Assembly (NCBI GenBank): GCA_003598175.1
Contig: QZKN01000152.1
Span: forward strand, 1 to 38,226
DNA: 38,226 nt
DNA from: Candidatus Omnitrophota bacterium
GTDB lineage: Bacteria > Hinthialibacterota > Hinthialibacteria > Hinthialibacterales > Hinthialibacteraceae
Direction of reading: 5' to 3'
In this document: in pieces, positions 1 to 7,893 of the stretch
How the letters are laid out: every line of letters begins with the position of its first letter
How positions within the stretch are numbered: position 1 is the first letter of the stretch
Notes under the pieces: model-generated
Databases searched by the model: none
The model's input: the letters and a program-made list of their open reading frames with translations, nothing else
What the model was told of the DNA's origin: nothing
Position numbers and translations under genes: made by a program

Positions 1-16
1 AGAAGGGGGAACTATT

Positions 17-241
17 ATGCGTATCCGTTATGATCAAGAAGTGGACGCCGTCTATATCCGGTTGTTGGAAGGGGAGCATCAATGCCGGTGTGTACGCCTG
101 ACGGACGAAATCAGTCTGAACCTTGCCGAAAACGACACCTTGGTGGGAATCGAAATCCTGGACGCCTGCCGGATACTGGGGCAAGGAGATTTACCCGGCG
201 TTGTGCTGGAAAACCTTCCGCTCATCGCCGCGCAGGGATAG
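17..241 (+). CDS. DUF2283 family small protein
   Basis: A 74-residue protein opening with MRIRYDQEVDAVYIRL, the usual start of DUF2283 proteins (a Y-D-x-E-x-D-x-x-Y-I-R-L pattern). The family has no settled biochemical role and is often found in accessory regions near toxin-antitoxin genes. A purine-rich AAGGGGG sits just before the ATG and supports the start. The gene ends five bases before the convergent MazF remnant. Full length for the family, no visible damage. Family call is from recognised sequence pattern; a role in a toxin-antitoxin context is only inference from its neighbours. Confidence 0.75.
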   Translation: MRIRYDQEVDAVYIRLLEGEHQCRCVRLTDEISLNLAENDTLVGIEILDACRILGQGDLPGVVLENLPLIAAQG

Positions 242-245
242 AGGA

Positions 246-482
246 TCATGCGGATATCGGAACTTTTGGAATGGAACCAATTCCCTGCACATTGGCAATT
301 GAATAATGGTCAAGGAATTTCAATTTGGGTAACACCACTTCGTAAAGACTTTGCCGATATTGTGTTGTTAAGGGAATATACGTGATCATCGCCCGTGGTG
401 GATTGGGATCATAGCGGGAAATAATCACGATAGGCCGTGTTTTCGCCGCCAGGCCAAGATCGGCAAGCCAAACTTCACCGGG
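246..482 (-). pseudogene. MazF/PemK-type toxin remnant, broken at both ends
   Basis: The minus-strand frame reads PGEVWLADLGLAAKTRP, then VIISRYDPNPPRAMITYIPL, then a core ending in NVQGIGSIPK. This is the conserved N-terminal and central part of PemK/MazF-type endoribonuclease toxins. In this frame a TAA codon (483-485) stands immediately before the PGEVW segment and no ATG, GTG or TTG is available in the first codons, so the start is lost. The reading also stops at VPISA, where intact relatives continue about 30 residues with an ERKLGKLP-like tail. The neighbouring DUF2283 gene begins its 3' end there, so the C-terminus was probably removed by a rearrangement. It overlaps the stop of the small gene upstream, the usual antitoxin-toxin arrangement. 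Confidence 0.75.
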
Positions 483-660
483 TTATGGACTCATCGAGTA
501 AATCCAGAATTTCCTGTTCTACGGAACGGGATTGCATAATATCCAACACATCCCGGTCTGCGAGATCAATAATCTCTTTGACATACTGTCTGACTTCGTT
601 TGCGATTGCCGGTTTCCATTCACGCAGTTTCACGTCCAATCGTTCAACCAAAGCATCCAT
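475..660 (-). CDS. small antitoxin-like protein upstream of MazF remnant
   Basis: A 61-residue acidic, mostly helical protein starting MDALVERLDVKLREWKPAIA. The start is set by a good ribosome site, AGGAGA, eight bases before the ATG at 660. A longer reading to 780 runs through the tail of the DUF433 gene and lacks such a site. The stop TGA overlaps the first codons of the MazF-like frame, as in toxin-antitoxin operons where the antitoxin comes first. I do not recognise a DNA-binding fold in it. By position and size it is the likely partner of the dead toxin, so it would be an orphan antitoxin. Confidence 0.55.
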   Translation of the reverse strand: MDALVERLDVKLREWKPAIANEVRQYVKEIIDLADRDVLDIMQSRSVEQEILDLLDESITR

Positions 661-709
661 CCAATTTTCTCCTCTCATGATTAGACGTTCGGAACTCACA
701 AAATTAATA

Positions 710-931
710 TTATAATCGACTATGGGATAATAAAAGAAGACAAGCGTGGATGTCATCCAAGAAAATATGGTCATATTCATTCAAAATGTCTTCGACGGAC
801 CACCCTCTTGCCAACAAATCGATGATGAATTCCACGGAAATACGCGTTCCACGGATGATGGGTTTTCCCATAACGATTTTTTCATCCACCACGATTCGAT
901 CCTGCCACGCTATCGTCTTTCTCCAATTCAT
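710..931 (-). CDS. DUF433 family protein
   Basis: A 73-residue protein with the family signature DRIVVDEKIVMGKPIIRGTR followed by ISVEFIIDLLARGWSVEDIL. DUF433 proteins have a winged or ribbon-helix-like fold and often serve as VapB45-type antitoxins beside DUF5615 PIN-like toxins, but no such toxin lies next to this copy. AAGGA six bases before the ATG supports the start. The last residues (LLLLSHSRL) do not look like the usual family tail (about AYASELL...), so the C-terminus may have shifted frame. It is followed on the same strand by the small antitoxin-like gene and the MazF remnant. Confidence 0.75.
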   Translation of the reverse strand: MNWRKTIAWQDRIVVDEKIVMGKPIIRGTRISVEFIIDLLARGWSVEDILNEYDHIFLDDIHACLLLLSHSRL

Positions 932-1030
932 TCATTTCCTTCAACGAATAGTTTTTCGTATTCCATGAAATCAATACTATAATGAAATGAGAAATAATAA
1001 AAGTGAGAAGAATGGATTGATTGATGATTA

Positions 1031-1056
1031 TAGGGGCGGTTCGCGAACCGCCCCTA
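1031..1056. repeat. family 1 perfect palindrome (GGGGCGGTTCGCGAACCGCC core)
   Basis: A 26-base perfect palindrome centred between 1043 and 1044. Other copies are at 24190-24217 and 27525-27558. It sits just upstream of the surviving part of a DprA-like pseudogene. No terminator-type T-run follows. Confidence 0.9.
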
Positions 1057-1129
1057 CGAGAGAGATTATGGCTATACCAATCCAGAAATTACCACACGAC
1101 AATTTTCACACACGAACAAATTATTGTGA

Positions 1130-1466
1130 TTTTCCTCTCCCCGCGAAATTCTCAACCATTGGAAATGTGGAAATTTAACAAAAAATCTATGATCGGTCTT
1201 TTGTGTTCCGTCCGTTGTCCCGGAATGCCGATATTGAAGGCATTCGATTGGATGCGCCAGATTCGAGACAGCGGAATCACGGTCATCAGCGGTTTTCATT
1301 CACCGCTCGAGAAGGAATGTCTTTCCATTTTGCTGCGGGGGAAGCAGCCCATCGTGATTTGCCCGGCGCGGCGCATCGAAACCATGCGGATACCGAAAGC
1401 ATGGCGGGATGCGTTGGAGAGTGGGCGTTTGATGATCTGTTCGCCGTTCGAAACCAAAGTGTGTAG
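1130..1466 (+). pseudogene. DprA/Smf-like Rossmann protein remnant, frameshifted
   Basis: One frame (about 1130-1175) reads LPAKFSTIGNVEI and then hits TAA. The next frame (from 1177) continues NKKSMIGLLCSVRCPG and goes on through SGITVISGFHSPLEKECLSI, LLRGKQPIVICPARRIETMR and a stretch ending ICSPFE. Joined, they give the IGN-x-EIL-x-KK-x-x-G-x-x-CSV-x-CPG region and the GFHSP-x-EKECL block of DprA-like (DNA-processing A, lysine-decarboxylase-like Rossmann) proteins. One missing base near the T/A run at 1173-1178 explains the shift. The 5' part of the gene is missing after the palindrome at 1031-1056, and the 3' part is replaced by the hairpin repeat at 1467-1504. Intact relatives act in DNA uptake or processing, or in defence-related nucleotide binding; this copy should be inactive. 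Confidence 0.65.
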
Positions 1467-1504
1467 GGTGGGCTCAAACCGCGTCGTTTGCGGTTTAGCC
1501 CACC
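1467..1504. repeat. family 4 inverted repeat (GGTGGGCTCAAACCGC hairpin)
   Basis: The arms GGTGGGCTCAAACCGC and GCGGTTTAGCCCACC are complementary apart from one bulged base, with a loop of about seven bases. It lies exactly where the DprA-like homology ends, so it may mark the break that removed the 3' part of that gene. Confidence 0.8.
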
Positions 1505-1860
1505 AACGCAACCATAAATTGGAAGAGAATCTTACAGAATCCACAAACAAATTTCTCGATTCCATTAAAAAATTCGAAGAGGATCTGGAAGATGAGGAAG
1601 AACCGGTTATTTCGGACGAAACACGCCAGAAATTGAAAAAGCATCGAGAAACGTTGGAGGAACGCATCCCTCATTTTCAATCCCATTCGCAGGCAGCCAA
1701 TAAGGACGAACTCGAGGAGATGGAAGACTATCTCCATTCGCTGCTCGCCTCGCCTGAGGCCATTATTCAAAATCAACTTGCTTTCGGCAAAGGCTCGCTG
1801 GGAGAGGAATTGGTGCGCCTGTTGGCGTTGTTGATGGGTTTACCGACACAATTGGCGGCG
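1505..1860 (+). other. orphan open frame encoding charged helical segment
   Basis: In the same frame as the DprA-like remnant, but after the hairpin repeat, an open stretch encodes a highly charged, probably coiled-coil segment (for example DSIKKFEEDLEDEEEP and LKKHRETLEERIPHFQ), then a more hydrophobic GEELVRLLALLMGLP end. Amino-acid use looks protein-like, but there is no own start codon with a ribosome site and I recognise no family. It is most likely the remains of a second gene. The frame then runs on into the 3' end of the minus-strand gene ending at 1902, which is not meaningful. Confidence 0.35.
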
Positions 1861-1901
1861 TCCCGCCACGCGGAAACGCGTTCCTCACTAATTCTATCTG
1901 A

Positions 1902-4043
1902 TTATTTTAATCGAAGCACCAAAATCAGCGCCTGGCGTAGATTGGTAATGCCCAGAAGCGCCGGTTTCCCTTCCTGCAGAAAAATGGTATTTTCCAATAA
2001 GGGTTTTTCGTTTTGAGTCGTGTAAAAACTGCCTTTGACCACGAGATAGGGAGAACGCAGATCCTGAAACGCCAATTTGCAATAATATTGGTCGGAAAGA
2101 GAGAGTTGCGCCACGCCGACTTCACCGTGTTCAGCCAGCAAATGAACGATCCCCTTTGCCAAATCGCGAATGGCTTCAAATTGAAACAGCTCAAGGTCTT
2201 TCTGATCAATCCCATATTTTTGCAGGACTTTCATATCCGTCGTCCAGCCGTTCGGTGATGTGGAATTTTCGCCGATCCACAGATTTCCATTTTCCATCCA
2301 TTGATAGCGGAGATTTGATTCTGAAGTCACTTTATCGAGAATATCTTTAATGGTTGGATTCAGAAGATTGAATGTGATCTTTGGTGATTTTTCTGCTTCA
2401 AAGACGTAGGGAATACCGTTTTGCCTCAGAACCTGGTCTAAGATGTGTTTCAAATCTGTATCTCGTGGAGTATACTGCCCTTCGAGTTTTTTGTTCAGCA
2501 ATTGATCGTGTTTTTCCGCATCTTCTTTAAATAAAAATTTAGGTTCTTGCTTTTGGGGGAACTTTCCGCCTTCCAACAGTACGAGTTCGATGGTATAAGT
2601 TTGTGGAATTTCTTTTTTCCGCTGTTCCTGCATCATCTCTTCCATTTTTTCCAGCATTTTAGTGACTTTTTCATGCGTGGCCGGAATGGCGGTCAGAATG
2701 ACGGTGTTTCCCTTCTCATCAGCAATTACTTGTTCGGCTAAGATATCGTGGAGCATATTTCGTTTGATTTCCTTATTTTTCACATCTTCCGGAATTTCGT
2801 TTGTCGAGGCAATCATTAGGTTATTATCTTCTACCCTTTCAATGATTTCTATTTGACCGACCTCCACACCTGGATACGCAAGAATATACATTTTGAGTAT
2901 GGGATCAATGAAGGCTTTCGCTGTGATCGGAGTCATCGCTTTCAGCGGATACACTTTTGTTTGTAATTGATATTGCGCACGAAAAAGATCTTCGATCCGT
3001 TTCCGTTCGGCAAGATACTTATCTCGCCTTTCTTGTTCTTCGTGCATTTTTTTCAAGAGCATTTCAGGATTTTTCGGGCAGACTTGAAGATGCGTATCAT
3101 CTTTCCATTTCAACACAAGTTCTTCTTCTTTATAATTCGGATTATGAATGCGTTGTAACCATCGATTTAATGCGTTTTCAACGGTTTCTTTAATTTGTAC
3201 AATTGAGTCATCTTGACCTCGAGTGCCAGATGAAAGAGACATTTCTTGAATTCGCTGAATCATTTCCGGATTTGTTGTTTTATTAATCCACTCCACTTCA
3301 AATTTATACTTGATTGACAATCGATTGAAAAATTCATTATATGTTACGCCTTGGAAATCCCATTGATTTGCTAACGCATTTTTACCGACAATCGTATTAT
3401 CCTGCATCACATTGAATTGCAGACGTGCGGCGCAGGTAGCAGTGGAATAATTGCCGACATCAATGCTGATGGTAAAGCGATTAAATTTGATTAGTGTGTC
3501 TTGTGTGATGGGGAATTCCTGAACGGATTTTTTTTCGGTATTATTGATTAAAAGGTGAAGGATTTCTTGTTTTTGATCCGAGCAGACGGTTTGAAATTTC
3601 CATGGACCGATAAAAATAGGACATTCTTGCGATACAAGAAGGGATTCTTGAAAGGGAACTGCGGTCAATTCGTATTTTGGCAATTGATGGAATGCATCAA
3701 TAGTGAAGTAGATTTTTTGAGGGGGTAGCGGCGTCAGGCGCATTTCCAATGATAATGCGATTTCATTGAAATATAGATATTCTCTTCTCCAATTATTTTT
3801 AAACCGTTGTGGCCAAATGATTTCTTGCGAGGAATCCGGCCCTTGAAGTATAAGTTTTCCGTCTATTTGATTTTCGACAGGCGTTTGAACCAATTTAACG
3901 GTTACGTCGCCGAATGTGAGCGATTCGCCATCATATAGCGGAAGGTTTTTCCATTCTTTTTGTTCCAAATTTTCTGCGGATTGGCCTATGGTGCAAATCC
4001 CAATGAGACAAATTGCGAGGAAATATGATTTTCTTTTCAACAT
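1902..4043 (-). CDS. exported STN/secretin-N domain protein of ECF sigma operon
   Basis: A 713-residue protein. The start at 4043 is chosen because AGGAGA lies six to seven bases upstream and a signal peptide follows directly (MLKRKSYFLAICLIGICTIG, probable cleavage after QSA at 23). Residues about 230-325 look like an STN domain. Residues about 358-470 look like a secretin N1 domain (VYPLKAMTPITAKAFIDPIL, then a NTVILTAIPATHEKVTKMLE block). Residues about 525-592 look like a second STN domain (DLKHILDQVLRQNGIPYVFE). Residues about 605-713 contain a secretin-like edge with LQEGKPALLGITNLRQALIL. The pore-forming secretin domain is absent. It is last in an operon with an ECF sigma factor and anti-sigma factor, ten bases after the latter. 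Its role is unknown; envelope sensing or scaffold formation is inference. A coiled coil is likely near 330-355. Confidence 0.8.
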   Translation of the reverse strand: MLKRKSYFLAICLIGICTIGQSAENLEQKEWKNLPLYDGESLTFGDVTVKLVQTPVENQIDGKLILQGPDSSQEIIWPQRFKNNWRREYLYFNEIALSLEMRLTPLPPQKIYFTIDAFHQLPKYELTAVPFQESLLVSQECPIFIGPWKFQTVCSDQKQEILHLLINNTEKKSVQEFPITQDTLIKFNRFTISIDVGNYSTATCAARLQFNVMQDNTIVGKNALANQWDFQGVTYNEFFNRLSIKYKFEVEWINKTTNPEMIQRIQEMSLSSGTRGQDDSIVQIKETVENALNRWLQRIHNPNYKEEELVLKWKDDTHLQVCPKNPEMLLKKMHEEQERRDKYLAERKRIEDLFRAQYQLQTKVYPLKAMTPITAKAFIDPILKMYILAYPGVEVGQIEIIERVEDNNLMIASTNEIPEDVKNKEIKRNMLHDILAEQVIADEKGNTVILTAIPATHEKVTKMLEKMEEMMQEQRKKEIPQTYTIELVLLEGGKFPQKQEPKFLFKEDAEKHDQLLNKKLEGQYTPRDTDLKHILDQVLRQNGIPYVFEAEKSPKITFNLLNPTIKDILDKVTSESNLRYQWMENGNLWIGENSTSPNGWTTDMKVLQKYGIDQKDLELFQFEAIRDLAKGIVHLLAEHGEVGVAQLSLSDQYYCKLAFQDLRSPYLVVKGSFYTTQNEKPLLENTIFLQEGKPALLGITNLRQALILVLRLK

Positions 4044-4053
4044 GATTTTTCTC

Positions 4054-4692
4054 CTATTCATGATGATCCTGTGATAATTGAAATCGTCCGTCCACCACCC
4101 ACACTGCGCGAGGCGTTTCGATGATCAAACGGCCGTTCTCTTCGCGCGTATAATGCGGTTGATTGAGAGAGGCCATATACGTCTCCGAATTGGGATGCGG
4201 AGGTGGATTGTCTTGAGAATGGTTCTGGATTTGTTGTGAATCCACGTTGTCATTCTGCACGGACGTCTTTGTTGGATGCGGAACTTCGCTTTGCATTTCG
4301 TAAGGAACATGTTGGGACCGGTTCCATTGCGGAAAATCGCTTTGAACCAGCCGGCCAAACAGAAATCCGGCAAGAAAAATCGCCGCAGCCGGCGCCCATC
4401 GCCGCGCAGCAAGCCAGCGGAAGTGTGCAGGAAGAGTTTTTTTACTTTCCATGTGTGACAAAGGAGAAGAAAGCCGCGGAATGTTTAATTCTTCCACTTT
4501 TTCGATTCCTGCTGCGTCTTTTTTCATCCATTCGCGAGTCTGATCGCAGATGCGATTGAGTATATCCACCTCTTCTCGCAGATGTTCATCGATTTTCAAC
4601 TGCTTTTCAAAGGCGTGTTGTTCGTCGATGGGCATCTCGCCGAGATGAAATGCGATGATCTTTTCTTGCTGATTTTCGTCATTGCGATTCAT
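4054..4692 (-). CDS. membrane anti-sigma factor
   Basis: A 212-residue protein. Residues 1-60 form a helical acidic N-terminal domain (KIIAFHLGEMPIDEQHAFEK) of the anti-sigma type, without the H-x3-C-x2-C zinc motif common in ZAS proteins. One transmembrane segment lies at about 98-115 (WAPAAAIFLAGFLFGRLV). The C-terminal periplasmic part is polar (Asn, Gln, Pro, His rich) and ends in a small hydrophobic patch (IIETPRAVWVVDGRFQL). It overlaps the sigma-factor gene upstream by 14 bases, the normal arrangement for a sigma factor and its cognate inhibitor. It would hold the sigma factor at the inner membrane until an envelope signal arrives; the nature of that signal is unknown. Confidence 0.75.
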   Translation of the reverse strand: MNRNDENQQEKIIAFHLGEMPIDEQHAFEKQLKIDEHLREEVDILNRICDQTREWMKKDAAGIEKVEELNIPRLSSPLSHMESKKTLPAHFRWLAARRWAPAAAIFLAGFLFGRLVQSDFPQWNRSQHVPYEMQSEVPHPTKTSVQNDNVDSQQIQNHSQDNPPPHPNSETYMASLNQPHYTREENGRLIIETPRAVWVVDGRFQLSQDHHE

Positions 4693-5278
4693 TGTAATTC
4701 TGCCCTTCTGTCGATTCTTTGATTTGAATGACTTCTTTCAATTTGCAAATTGCACGATGCAGTTGGGTGCGCACTTGTTTTCCCGCAATCCCCATTCGCT
4801 CCCCGATTTCTTTCGGTTCCATCTCTTCCCGCAGTCGCAAGGTCAGAATGGCGCGCTGCTGCGGAGAGAGGTGATGCATCGCCAATTCGATCTTTTCTTT
4901 TTGAAAAGTTCGATCAAATTGATCGCGGGGATTGTTTTGGGATTGCTTGTTATTCTGTTCGAGTAACTCTTCCAATATTATCGGTTCCACCGATTCTTCT
5001 TTGTGATGCGCTTTCCGCAAAAAATCGATTGCGGTTCGTGCGGTGATGGTTGCCAGCCAGGCGCGGAAGTTACCTGCGCCGTCATATTCATGCAGTTTGG
5101 CAACCAATTTCAAATACACGTCCTGCGTGACATCAAGCGAATCCTCTTCACAAAGTGTGATTTTATAGGCAATCGAATAGATCAAACGCCGGTGGCGTTT
5201 CACCAGTTCCGAAAACGCCTGTTGATCACCATTTTTTGCCGCGGCGACGAATTGATTATCTTCGCTCTGCCAATTCAT
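4679..5278 (-). CDS. ECF (sigma-70 family) RNA polymerase sigma factor
   Basis: A 199-residue protein. Region 2 spans about residues 20-92 (AFSELVKRHRRLIYSIAYKI, then DSLDVTQDVYLKLVAKLHEY and FRAWLATITARTAIDFLRKA). Region 4 spans about 133-187 (LSPQQRAILTLRLREEMEPK, then IGERMGIAGKQVRTQLHRAI). A low-complexity linker (EQNNKQSQNNPRDQ) joins them. It is first in a three-gene operon with a membrane anti-sigma factor and a secretin-N/STN protein, and such operons are commonly autoregulated. TAGGA before the ATG is a modest ribosome site. The upstream gap of 158 bases should carry the promoter, but I cannot name a convincing one. Confidence 0.9.
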   Translation of the reverse strand: MNWQSEDNQFVAAAKNGDQQAFSELVKRHRRLIYSIAYKITLCEEDSLDVTQDVYLKLVAKLHEYDGAGNFRAWLATITARTAIDFLRKAHHKEESVEPIILEELLEQNNKQSQNNPRDQFDRTFQKEKIELAMHHLSPQQRAILTLRLREEMEPKEIGERMGIAGKQVRTQLHRAICKLKEVIQIKESTEGQNYNESQ

Positions 5279-5436
5279 TTCATTCCTATATAGAAATTTG
5301 TCACTTTAATAAACGGATACAAGAGTTGAGCAGCTCACAATAATCCGCTTTTTTTGCAAATGGACATTTGATAGGAGGGAAAAAGATTAAAAATATCGCA
5401 CCTTAGAAAAAGTGAGATTCGGTATTCTGATAAAGG

Positions 5437-7893
5437 CTAATCATACAAAAACTGCGCCATCGCCGTGGTGGTTTCCGACGCTTTTACCCGCACCCAATAG
5501 GCATTATAACCGTCTTCCATCTTGTCTTTGACGATTTCGTTCGGTTTTACTTCGATGGTTTTATAGGATACCCATTCGCCGTCGCCAGTGATATCGACTT
5601 CGATCGTGAAATTGACTGTCGTTTCCGATCGATGGCTTAAAATAATTTCTTTGTGATCATATCCGGTCATCAAATAGGGGTCTGAAGGTTCATCTTTTTG
5701 CACTGCCGTGTTTTTCCAGGGGCCGCCTTCGCCGCGTGGTTTGCCCAGTTTCCACAAATCGTCAATGACGCCGAACCACAATGCGCATTTGCCGTCGTCG
5801 GAACGAATGATGTGAGGATTGTTTTCCGTACGATCCGCGACGCCGGAAATGACCAGCATTCCGCGCCAGGAACACATATCCATCAGCAAAAAGTCGGAAG
5901 TGGCCACGGGGCGGATCTTCGCAAATCCGCCGGAATTGTTTCGCGGCAATTCGTAAATGCTTCCCAGGCAATTGAATAAATTCCGTTCCGTCACGATTTC
6001 GCGCACCGTTCGCGGCCATCCCGCCGCGGTTGGTTTTTCCAGCGCCGGATTTCCTTTCGGCAGGCGAAATCGGTTGCCGGCGGAATCGATTACTAGCACG
6101 GATGCTTCCTCTATGGTCAAGAGCGGCTCGCCGATCGCGAAATTCTTTTTGAGCCATTGATGGGTGATTTCATTATCCGTTTGCTTTAATTTCATGTCGG
6201 GACCGATTTCATAATATCCGATTTCCGTCGCGGCTTTCTCGCCATCCACTCGCGTGGCGGCAAAGTGCAGCGTTCCCAGGTTTTCCCCTCGCGGACGGAT
6301 GACGCCGGTGGAAAATGGATCCCCTGCTTTCGCCAGACCATTGAATAGGACATCGGAAGCGTTTTCGCGCCTATCCTGATTCGCGAATTGATAAACCAGC
6401 GTGACTATTTCGCAATCGGCGTCGGTTTTTACCCGCATCCATTCCGCTTTCATTTGTGGATCGAAGATGTGAAACGCATACCCGGAAGCGGGAACCGTCA
6501 CGCTTTGCACGGAGCGCCACTCGCCCGAGCCGTCTGCATCCGCTTCGAATTGAAACGTAACCGGTTTTTCCGCATGATGACGAATATGCGCCATGCGGGA
6601 ATCGAAGCCGGCAAAGAAAAACGGATCGGAATACTCTTCGGCGCGAACCGCATCATTTTTCCACGGCCCTCCACGCGCCATCGCGGGACCGAATTTGTCC
6701 AACTGATCCGGTTCGACGAACCACAAATTCGAGTTCGACTGCCCGCACATGGTGCCCGGCAGATCGAATACGCCGCCCGAGCGAAAATCGGATTTGGCCG
6801 CGTCGTCGCAGCCGATGACCACTTTTCCTTGCCATGCGCAAAAATCTCCGATGATTTTCAAATAGGTAGATAACGGACGAATGCCGGCCAGGTTTTGGGT
6901 GGAAAACGTCGTCGGAAAACGCCAGAACATGCCGTGCATGATCATCAGGGTAAAATCGGGGGCCGCCTCGCGAATCCGCGGCCATTCCGTATTCCACCCA
7001 TGCGCCCCATCGTATGTGTGCGTGGCTTTTGGCAAACGATATTTATGCCATTTGCCGCCGTCGAGGAGCATGAGAATCAGCGAACGGTCATCCCAGCCAA
7101 TCGACCAGACCGGATCGTCAGGATTGGGATTCCCATAAATATCGCCCGGACCGCTGACCTCGTTGAATTGATTGCGGAGCACCACGTTCCAATTCGTCCC
7201 GTCCCATTCCGCCAGGCAGCCGGAAACGATGTCCGGCCGTTTGCGCGCCTCCGCGGTATTCTCGCCGTTATTGGCGTAGATCAAGCGGCCCTGGCCGGAG
7301 TAAAGGCCTTTTCCGTGATAGCCGGGTAAAAGCGGACCGGCGATATTCGGCGGCTCCATCGCGTTGCCATCGAGGTTGATGATTTTTACTTCCAGGCTGT
7401 TTACGTCGACTTCATAAAATCCTTCTTCCATCGAAGCAAAGTAAATTTTGTGTTCCGGAGCGAACAAATGCCGGGCATTTCCGGTTAATCGGCCCGGCAT
7501 GGTTTTTGAGGGAATCAAGCGGACGTTGCGTTCCTCGTCGATGGCATAGCAGCCGATAAACAACTGACGGGATTCCCGATGAATCATGCGGTTCGCGTGG
7601 GTTCCCCCCACACTTTCCGGGCGAGTGATCCGATTGAGTTGCGAATCAATCTCATACAATTTATCGGAAGAACCGAACGGGAGATGCTGACCATAGGTAA
7701 TCACCCACAACCGGTCCGCCCAGGGGACCACCGCGCCGGTTCCGCATTCCCCTTCGTCGTTATAATGCGCCAGATGCGGATATACGCCGCTGAATTGCAC
7801 ATGTTCTTCAGCGTCGGAATGGAATCCAAAATTCATTAGTAATAAAAAATTAATAAAAAAGATATAACCATACACTCTCATCAATCTTTTCAT
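5437..7893 (-). CDS. secreted propeller-like protein with duplicated C-terminal module
   Basis: An 818-residue protein with an N-terminal signal peptide (MKRLMRVYGYIFFINFLLLM, about 28 residues). The first half is rich in short W/Y-containing beta repeats (GTGAVVPWADRLWVITYGQH, DKLYEIDSQLNRI), as in beta-propellers. The second half holds a clear internal duplication. GGPWKNDAVRAEEYSDPFFF near 430 and GGPWKNTAVQKDEPSDPYLM near 715 each follow a LWF-x-n-D-x-L-x-K-x-G segment and are followed by about 90 residues with GSGEWRS or GDGEWVS and a WMRVK or YWVRVK ending. AAAGGAG eight bases before the ATG fixes the start. Function unknown. It is transcribed alone, opposite to the large operon beginning at 8260. 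Confidence 0.75.
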   Translation of the reverse strand: MKRLMRVYGYIFFINFLLLMNFGFHSDAEEHVQFSGVYPHLAHYNDEGECGTGAVVPWADRLWVITYGQHLPFGSSDKLYEIDSQLNRITRPESVGGTHANRMIHRESRQLFIGCYAIDEERNVRLIPSKTMPGRLTGNARHLFAPEHKIYFASMEEGFYEVDVNSLEVKIINLDGNAMEPPNIAGPLLPGYHGKGLYSGQGRLIYANNGENTAEARKRPDIVSGCLAEWDGTNWNVVLRNQFNEVSGPGDIYGNPNPDDPVWSIGWDDRSLILMLLDGGKWHKYRLPKATHTYDGAHGWNTEWPRIREAAPDFTLMIMHGMFWRFPTTFSTQNLAGIRPLSTYLKIIGDFCAWQGKVVIGCDDAAKSDFRSGGVFDLPGTMCGQSNSNLWFVEPDQLDKFGPAMARGGPWKNDAVRAEEYSDPFFFAGFDSRMAHIRHHAEKPVTFQFEADADGSGEWRSVQSVTVPASGYAFHIFDPQMKAEWMRVKTDADCEIVTLVYQFANQDRRENASDVLFNGLAKAGDPFSTGVIRPRGENLGTLHFAATRVDGEKAATEIGYYEIGPDMKLKQTDNEITHQWLKKNFAIGEPLLTIEEASVLVIDSAGNRFRLPKGNPALEKPTAAGWPRTVREIVTERNLFNCLGSIYELPRNNSGGFAKIRPVATSDFLLMDMCSWRGMLVISGVADRTENNPHIIRSDDGKCALWFGVIDDLWKLGKPRGEGGPWKNTAVQKDEPSDPYLMTGYDHKEIILSHRSETTVNFTIEVDITGDGEWVSYKTIEVKPNEIVKDKMEDGYNAYWVRVKASETTTAMAQFLYD

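Noticed and set aside
1031..1056. Family 1 palindrome as a Rho-independent terminator
   Set aside because: No T-run follows on either strand, and the copies do not consistently follow gene ends.
1021..2016. A long plus-strand open frame of about 331 codons as one intact gene
   Set aside because: It begins inside a palindromic repeat, passes through a second repeat, lacks a ribosome site and runs into the 3' end of a convincing minus-strand gene. It is better read as a remnant plus an orphan frame.
5330..5390. Terminator-like TGAGC-A-GCTCA hairpin near a T-run
   Set aside because: The stem is only five pairs, and it lies upstream of the sigma gene rather than after a gene on the strand with the T-run.
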